A DNA stretch of 6,607 bases. It comes from Clostridia bacterium. Its GTDB lineage: Bacteria; Bacillota_A; Clostridia; Oscillospirales; CAG-272. The position numbers and the translations under genes are program-made. Every line of letters starts with the position of its first letter. Position 1 is the first letter of the stretch. Positions 4,890 through 6,607 of the stretch are shown here, in pieces. Below the pieces are notes generated by a model, which saw only the letters and a program-made list of their open reading frames with translations, did not search any database and was not told where the DNA came from. The stretch covers positions 1-6,607 of the forward strand of contig JAFQOB010000116.1 in the NCBI GenBank assembly GCA_017395725.1, in the 5' to 3' direction.

Positions 4890-6607
4890 GTGGATAAATT
4901 ACAAGAGTATCTTGAAAATAATTTTAAACTTGCCTACAAAAGCGTCACTTTTCACTTCAAACGCTTTGTATGGTTTTATATCGCCCTCTTCATTGTACAA
5001 ACACTTCTTGGGGTAATTTGTTTTTCTGCTCGAATTAATTCAGTTAATATGAGCGAAACTGTATCGGAAAAATATAATTCACATTACGTATTTTATTATA
5101 TGAACGCCGACCAAAGACGTTATTTAGAAAGAGCAGCAGTCTATTATTTTAAAGACGACCATTTTTTTGATATAAAAGATATTAAAGAATACGGCGATAT
5201 AAAAGATTATGATTATAAATGTGATGTATACATAGCCTTCGCGAAGGAACCTCAAAAGGGAATTGAACGATTTGAAAGAAAGTATATGGAGGGACTGGAA
5301 AAGCACGGAAGTGTATTTTGCGCCCCAACACCTTTATTTGAGCTTGATAATAATATTCAAAAAAATAATTTACTCTATAATATCTATTTGATTATTATTT
5401 CTGTCTTTTCCTTTATCCTGCTTACTATTCTTTATAACATTAGAGCAAACAACTATAGGTTTGACTATGGAATATATATGTCTTTCGGCGCAGACAAAAA
5501 GAAGATATTCAATACTTCTTTTTGGGAAATGAGTGTAATAGACGTCTTAACATTTATACCTTCGATTGTTATTTCTGTGTTAATTAATTATTTTGTTTCA
5601 TCTTTCGCCGAAGTTCAATTTGTTTTTAAAATCGCTGATTGCTTAAAGGTGTTTGTTCTGACACTTGTTATAAATGCGCTTTCGGTTCTTTTGGTTATAA
5701 CTAAAACGGCTTTGAAGACACCGATTTCGCTTGTTTCCTCGAAAGATAACTCCAACTTCGTGTTTTCTCCCAAAACATCAGTTAATTTGTTTGTAAAGAA
5801 TCCTTTGAAAAAACTTATCGGTTTAAGTTTAATAAGATATGCTAAGTATTATTCTGTATTGATTATTTCGGGAGTATTGTTTTCAGCCTTATTTGTTTGT
5901 GGAGTTTTTTGTGCAAACTTAAATACAGAAAAGCTTTTTGCAGAACAACCCCAATTTGAAGTTACATTTACAGGAAACAAAAAATACAGTGAAAAAGATA
6001 GAGATTATTTTCTTGAGTTTGATGGAATTACAGGAACATTTAAGGAAACATATATTCCCGTAATGGGACTTTATGAACATATTCTTGTTCCAAAAGTTAA
6101 TACAAAATCGACAGCCAATCTCTTACCTTACGACAAAGATTATTATGCACTTGACAATGTAGACTATTGTGCTGCTGATACAGAGGTTATTGATTTTCTG
6201 AAAAAACAAAAGCATTCAGGTGATTTGGATAGTATTCTAACCCAAGAAAACACTATAATAATTTCCGACTCATTTAATAATTCGACTCATTTTAAATTCA
6301 AACCCGGGGATAAAATAAAACTCGCAGATTATTACACAAAAACCGAGGAACCCGATTATTTGTTACAGGGAAAAGACCTTTTAAAAGAAAGGTTAAGATG
6401 CTACATATTTAAATACACTGAATATACGGTTGGAGCTGTAATACATGATAACGGTTCTAAAAATCTTAAACTTTATATGAATAACCAAACATACGAAAAA
6501 ATAACAGACCGTTATGCAGATTATAAAAAAGTATATCTTTATACCGATTCATCACTTACAACAACACAAACCGATAAGCTTTATTCAGATATTCTGAGAA
6601 TAGGTCA
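4890..6607 (+). CDS. FtsX-like ABC transporter permease, N-terminal part (3' end outside the window)
   Basis: The frame opens at GTG 4890 and stays open to the last base, giving 572 residues and an unfinished codon. The layout is that of two FtsX-type modules in tandem. Helix 1 (about 25-45) is followed by a soluble, presumably extracytoplasmic domain rich in Tyr, Asp and Lys (46-160). Then come helix 2 (163-183), a cytoplasmic loop with YGIYMSFGADKKKIF (192-207), the typical coupling-loop segment of FtsX/MacB permeases, and helices 3 and 4 (about 215-233 and 252-271). A linker leads to NPLKKLIGLSLIRYAKYY, which precedes helix 5 (about 320-341) and starts a second large soluble domain (from about 345) that runs to the window edge; three more helices are expected beyond it. 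Such permeases work with an ABC ATPase of the MacB/LolD type, in lipid, peptide or antibiotic handling or envelope signalling. None is encoded in the window. The substrate is unknown. It begins 19 bases after the VanZ-like gene with no terminator between. Confidence 0.8.
   Translation, partial: MDKLQEYLENNFKLAYKSVTFHFKRFVWFYIALFIVQTLLGVICFSARINSVNMSETVSEKYNSHYVFYYMNADQRRYLERAAVYYFKDDHFFDIKDIKEYGDIKDYDYKCDVYIAFAKEPQKGIERFERKYMEGLEKHGSVFCAPTPLFELDNNIQKNNLLYNIYLIIISVFSFILLTILYNIRANNYRFDYGIYMSFGADKKKIFNTSFWEMSVIDVLTFIPSIVISVLINYFVSSFAEVQFVFKIADCLKVFVLTLVINALSVLLVITKTALKTPISLVSSKDNSNFVFSPKTSVNLFVKNPLKKLIGLSLIRYAKYYSVLIISGVLFSALFVCGVFCANLNTEKLFAEQPQFEVTFTGNKKYSEKDRDYFLEFDGITGTFKETYIPVMGLYEHILVPKVNTKSTANLLPYDKDYYALDNVDYCAADTEVIDFLKKQKHSGDLDSILTQENTIIISDSFNNSTHFKFKPGDKIKLADYYTKTEEPDYLLQGKDLLKERLRCYIFKYTEYTVGAVIHDNGSKNLKLYMNNQTYEKITDRYADYKKVYLYTDSSLTTTQTDKLYSDILRIG

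Noticed and set aside
4711..5016. Open frame of 101 codons spanning the vanZ-permease junction
   Set aside because: It lies in another frame over the well-supported VanZ-like and permease genes, and its product has low-complexity, family-less sequence.

Overview
The window looks like the chromosome of an AT-rich, low-GC Gram-positive bacterium, probably a gut-type clostridium. The support is A/T-ending codons, strong GGAGG-type ribosome binding sites, sigma-A-like promoters, short U-tailed hairpin terminators, and genes of Firmicutes type (VanZ-like protein, two-module FtsX-like permease). No single marker fixes the genus. All genes lie on the + strand and the window is almost fully coding; no stretch over 300 bases lacks a gene.

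Region 1 (1-2119) holds two tandem paralogous Gfo/Idh/MocA-family NAD(P)-dependent oxidoreductases. The first is cut by the left window edge and only its C-terminal 242 residues are visible; the second is complete (435 aa). They share about 64% identity over the visible overlap, including a conserved set of cysteines, and several blocks are identical even at the DNA level. A strong intrinsic terminator closes this unit. The substrate is unknown.

Region 2 (2131-3165) is a self-contained cysK (O-acetylserine sulfhydrylase, last step of cysteine synthesis) with its own promoter and terminator. A near-perfect 22-bp palindrome covers most of the -10 box and the expected transcription start, so it is a candidate operator.

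Region 3 (3185 to the right edge) starts with a promoter and then deoB (phosphopentomutase), which overlaps a VanZ-like membrane protein by 8 bases. After a 19-base gap comes a GTG-started, FtsX-like ABC transporter permease that runs off the window. Spacing suggests one operon. DeoB serves (deoxy)ribose-phosphate salvage, while the other two are envelope proteins, so any functional link between them is unproven.

I see no mobile element, CRISPR array, tRNA or rRNA, and no clear evidence of a wholly new system. The points most worth a second look are the paired Cys-rich oxidoreductases, the cysK operator candidate, and the deoB-vanZ-permease arrangement.
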